The translations under genes and the position numbers were made by a program. Shown here in pieces: positions 5,930-7,962 of a stretch of DNA of 7,962 nucleotides. Source of the DNA: JBBAEA01 sp041656175. GTDB lineage: Bacteria > Myxococcota_A > Bradymonadia > UBA4248. The notes below the pieces were generated by a model, which had not been told where the DNA came from, made no database searches, and worked only from the letters and a program-made list of their open reading frames with translations. The stretch's first letter is position 1; every line of letters starts with the position of its first letter. The DNA is taken from contig JBBAEA010000150.1 of assembly GCA_041656175.1 (NCBI GenBank), positions 1-7,962 on the forward strand, in the 5' to 3' direction.

Positions 5930-7397
5930 GTCCTTTTAATTCTCGACGCCGTATAAAGTAGATGCCTGCGAGTGCAAGCAAAACAAAACTAAGTTCGCCA
6001 AAGGGTGGAGTTTTTGCGTTTTCTGCTAAATTACAGCCGCATTTCGACTTACTTTGTTTTGGCTTTCTCGTAGAATCCTGAATATCACTTAGCACATCAA
6101 TCGCCATGGGCGGCCATTGCCGAAAGTTCTCTAAACGCTCTGGGCTCAAAAAATCGGGAGCATTCTCAACCGCTTCCCTATAATATTGTACGCTCATTTC
6201 GAGATCGCGCTTTTGCGCAAATTGCCACATACACACGGCGAGCGCGGCAAAGTAAGAACCTGTTGGGAGAGATTTTTCCTTAGCTGCATCAAGAGATTCT
6301 TGAAGCAGAGCTTCAGCGTCTTCGAGTTTTTTCATCGAAATGAGAGAGAGCGCGTAGCGCAGATCCAACTCGCCTCTAGAGCGATGCTCTTGTTCAACGC
6401 TTTTGTATAGCTCCTCGTAGATCGCAAAGGCTTCGGCATCTTTTTTACAACAAAGTGGCACTGTCTCATCATCATTGCAAGACTTTGCTTCATCTTGCGA
6501 ACAGCCCTGTAAAGCCTTAGCCATAGCAAGGGAGAGCTTGCTTTCTGCAGAAAGTTTGATCTTGTTATCGACTTCTTCCAAATATTGTTCTGCATCGGCA
6601 TAGCGTTTTAGCTTAATCAAAGCCGTGGTTTTGGCATTCATAAAGCCCTGTTCAGAGTATTTCTCAAGGGCTTTATCGGACCAACTAATACAGTCTTCGT
6701 AGCGTGCAGACTTTAGAAGTGCATGACACACGTTTAAATACACAATCACATTCTCCACCCCATCCTCTTCGATAGCCTGCTCATAGAGCTCAATAACTTT
6801 AGTATACTCCCCTCGCCTTGAGTAGCGTGCCCCCAAACCCGTTAAAGCGACCAGATCATGCTTATTGAGCGCTAGCGCTCGGGCGTAGTATAACTCGGCT
6901 TTTTCCTCGTCTTTGGCAGCGTCGGCGACACGCGCGGCAAATTGCTGTAGCTCGGCAGACTGAGGTGAGGCCTCGGCAGCAAGTATCGCATAGCTAAGAG
7001 CATCCTCTCTTTGCAGCGAGTTTTTGATAACGGCGAGGTTTTTGAGGTTTTCTAGATTTTGGGGATTCTGCGCGTAAATTGCGCTAAAGATCTGTTCGGC
7101 TTTACTGTAATATGCGGGGCTTTGTGCATAAAGAAATCCTAGGTATTCTAGTTGCACTAAAGTTGCGTCGCTTTGGGCGGCAAGAAACTCACCCATCTCT
7201 ATGGCTGCGGAAAGCTGCCCAGACTCAAAAAGTTCTTGCATCCTCTCTACGCTTGCTACCACTACATTTTCTTGATCCTGCTGCTCTTCTTGAGCTTGCT
7301 CAGATTTCTCTGTTTCTTGCGCAATCGCGAAATTGGCGCTAGCAAAAAGAAGAAGCGCCGCTATCATTGCAATATTCGTTTTAAGATGAGTAAGCAT
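5922..7397 (-). CDS. Exported TPR protein with MYXO-CTERM-like sorting signal
   Basis: This encodes 491 residues. The signal peptide ends at AIA|QE (after residue 26). A short Glu/Gln-rich segment (28-43) follows, then a helical-repeat region with TPR-like units from about 47 to 275 and again about 319-415; the clearest is EEKAELYYARALALNKHDLVALTGLGARYSRRGEYTKVIELYEQAI. Four Cys (299, 307, 316, 317) cluster in an insert between the repeat blocks. The C-terminus is tripartite: C-G-C at 453-455, hydrophobic segment about 468-482 and basic RRRELKGRR. This matches the layout of MYXO-CTERM signals, which are cleaved by rhombosortase- or CAAX-like myxosortases with lipidation at Cys, so surface display is likely. 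AAAAGG lies about 10 nt before the ATG; a second Met at 7367 has no Shine-Dalgarno. The TPRs probably mediate protein contacts; the partner is unknown. Confidence 0.88.
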   Translation of the reverse strand: MLTHLKTNIAMIAALLLFASANFAIAQETEKSEQAQEEQQDQENVVVASVERMQELFESGQLSAAIEMGEFLAAQSDATLVQLEYLGFLYAQSPAYYSKAEQIFSAIYAQNPQNLENLKNLAVIKNSLQREDALSYAILAAEASPQSAELQQFAARVADAAKDEEKAELYYARALALNKHDLVALTGLGARYSRRGEYTKVIELYEQAIEEDGVENVIVYLNVCHALLKSARYEDCISWSDKALEKYSEQGFMNAKTTALIKLKRYADAEQYLEEVDNKIKLSAESKLSLAMAKALQGCSQDEAKSCNDDETVPLCCKKDAEAFAIYEELYKSVEQEHRSRGELDLRYALSLISMKKLEDAEALLQESLDAAKEKSLPTGSYFAALAVCMWQFAQKRDLEMSVQYYREAVENAPDFLSPERLENFRQWPPMAIDVLSDIQDSTRKPKQSKSKCGCNLAENAKTPPFGELSFVLLALAGIYFIRRRELKGRR

Positions 7398-7463
7398 GAA
7401 GTGTGTACCTTTTGTGCGTAGTATCTATCAAACTCGTGTAAGGGCTAAGGTTTTGGGGGCGTC

Positions 7464-7481
7464 GCGGGCTCCGCCCCGCGC
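7464..7481. repeat. G/C-rich dyad, possible end of a third diverged repeat copy
   Basis: CGCGGG and CCCGCG are exact reverse complements around CTCCGC. The inner GGGCTCCGCCC matches the GGGCTCYGYCCC motif that ends repeat copies A and B. The upstream AAGGGCTAAGGTTTTGGGGG loosely resembles their interior, but the 21-nt block is absent. Confidence 0.45.
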
Positions 7482-7493
7482 TCAGCATTACGT

Positions 7494-7581
7494 CTTTCTT
7501 TTGAGCTTTGCGCGGGGGGAACCTTTTTTCTTTTTGCAAAAGAAAAAAGGTTCCCCCCGCACCCCCCTCCCAAAAAGAAAG
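7494..7581. repeat. Nested palindrome with perfect 23-bp stem
   Basis: The inner arms 7512-7534 and 7538-7560 are exact reverse complements around a 3-nt loop (TGC). The stem runs GC, G6, AACC, T6, C, T4. The outer arms CTTTCTTTT (7494-7502) and AAAAGAAAG (7573-7581) also pair perfectly, separated from the inner stem by internal loops of 9 and 12 nt. It could extrude as a cruciform or form a very stable RNA hairpin. It sits about 100 bp upstream of the TPR operon start and resembles a REP-type intergenic element rather than an operon terminator, since no gene ends beside it within the window. Confidence 0.85.
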
Positions 7582-7666
7582 CACTCTTTTAAGCACTTTT
7601 CGAATAAAATGTCATTCTATCTTCTACCTGTTTTATTTAATTAGCATTATTAAGTTATGATTCTCT

Positions 7667-7685
7667 ACAAAATGTCTCATTTTGT
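7667..7685. repeat. 8-bp perfect inverted repeat
   Basis: ACAAAATG (7667-7674) and CATTTTGT (7678-7685) flank TCT in an A/T-rich region. It could be an operator or a weak hairpin; no gene is clearly associated with it. Confidence 0.5.
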
Positions 7686-7746
7686 TTAAAACTGTATCGG
7701 ATTTGTAAAATTAAATTCACCATTTCTAGCCGCGCAAAGGTTTTTA

Positions 7747-7854
7747 ATGGTGAGGTTTTGCTTCAGAGCAAAGGCATCTTCTTACAACAACAATGTTGAT
7801 GATTTGGGTATAAAAGATTTCCGTAATAATGAGCTCGCGGAGATACCGTCTTGA
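7747..7854 (+). CDS. Possible 35-residue small protein or gene remnant
   Basis: The ATG at 7747 opens 35 codons ending in TGA at 7852-7854, with AAAGG 6 nt before the start. The product, MVRFCFRAKASSYNNN then VDDLGIKDFRNNELAEIPS, has a plausible amino-acid mix and a hydrophilic C-terminal half, but I recognise no family. The start codon lies within a potential stem (CACCATT 7718-7724 with AATGGTG 7746-7752), and the stop lies in a 7-bp dyad. The frame is open upstream only to 7690. It may equally be a decayed fragment or chance. Confidence 0.25.
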   Translation: MVRFCFRAKASSYNNNVDDLGIKDFRNNELAEIPS

Positions 7855-7864
7855 TTGTCAAGAC
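7848..7864. repeat. 7-bp perfect dyad at the small ORF stop
   Basis: GTCTTGA (7848-7854) and TCAAGAC (7858-7864) flank TTG. A-rich sequence follows on the plus strand, so it does not look like an intrinsic terminator for the small ORF. Confidence 0.5.
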
Positions 7865-7962
7865 AAAAACTAAAAAATAACGTTTGCAAGCGCCCTCGCC
7901 CGACGCACGCATAGCGTATGCAAATGCTGCAATCTTATCAAGGCAACCCTACGGGTCGGCTA

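Larger units (their letters stand above)
7398..7962. other. Gene-poor region upstream of the TPR operon
   Basis: No convincing large gene is present over 565 bp, and all frames meeting the right edge are short and lack start signals. The region holds a G/C dyad (7464-7481), a nested palindrome with a 23-bp perfect stem, an A/T-rich stretch (about 7595-7720) with an 8-bp dyad, a weak 35-codon ORF and a 7-bp dyad. The promoter of the TPR operon must lie in the left part; GATACT (minus strand, about 7420-7425) is a possible but weak -10. Confidence 0.7.

Noticed and set aside
7381..7596. Short ORFs on both strands across the 23-bp-stem palindrome
   Set aside because: Their products are low-complexity readings of the G/C and A/T tracts, with no family resemblance or start signals.
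7865..7962. Partial coding region running off the right edge
   Set aside because: All six frames were read; those open at the edge are about 30 codons long at most, lack starts with ribosome sites and resemble no family.

Overview
The window looks like chromosomal sequence from a Myxococcota-type (deltaproteobacterial) bacterium of moderate, not GC-rich, base composition. Three protein signatures support this: a MYXO-CTERM-like C-terminus (Cys-Gly-Cys, hydrophobic helix, Arg cluster) on a TPR protein; a soluble protein resembling the MXAN_5187 C-terminal family; and a Cys-rich lipoprotein with the D-C-N-x-D-x-x-D-G-C-E pattern common in myxobacterial surface proteins. This assignment is family recognition from the sequence, not a database result.

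Left part, all on the minus strand. The 5' end of a Cys-rich lipoprotein gene runs off the left edge (start at 288), with a 15-bp perfect hairpin in its leader. Upstream of it lies a probable two-gene operon: an outer-membrane beta-barrel protein of PorV-like type (start at 2259) followed 9 nt later by the MXAN_5187-like protein. Two copies of a ~77-bp repeat flank this operon in opposite orientation (468-545 and 2354-2428).

Centre. A ~600-bp gene-less divergent region (2260-2860) holds one repeat copy, a 150-bp nested palindrome (2574-2723) and a probable extended -10 promoter. That promoter drives a plus-strand gene for an 817-residue four-module fusion: CoA-disulfide reductase, rhodanese, TusA and DsrE-like. 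The fusion should carry persulfide sulfur between its own cysteines in the cytoplasm and reduce persulfides or disulfides with NAD(P)H and FAD. A hairpin follows it in the convergent gap.

Right part, minus strand. A two-gene operon encodes an exported, probably surface-anchored TPR protein and a small exported NTF2-like protein. The second gene starts 2 nt after the first stop, with a Shine-Dalgarno matching the 16S tail over 10 nt. The last 565 bp contain no convincing large gene. They hold a nested palindrome with a perfect 23-bp stem, smaller dyads and one weak 35-codon ORF. Most genes here serve the cell envelope; the exception with a clear biochemical role is the sulfur-trafficking fusion. 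No transposase, CRISPR array, tRNA or rRNA was seen.
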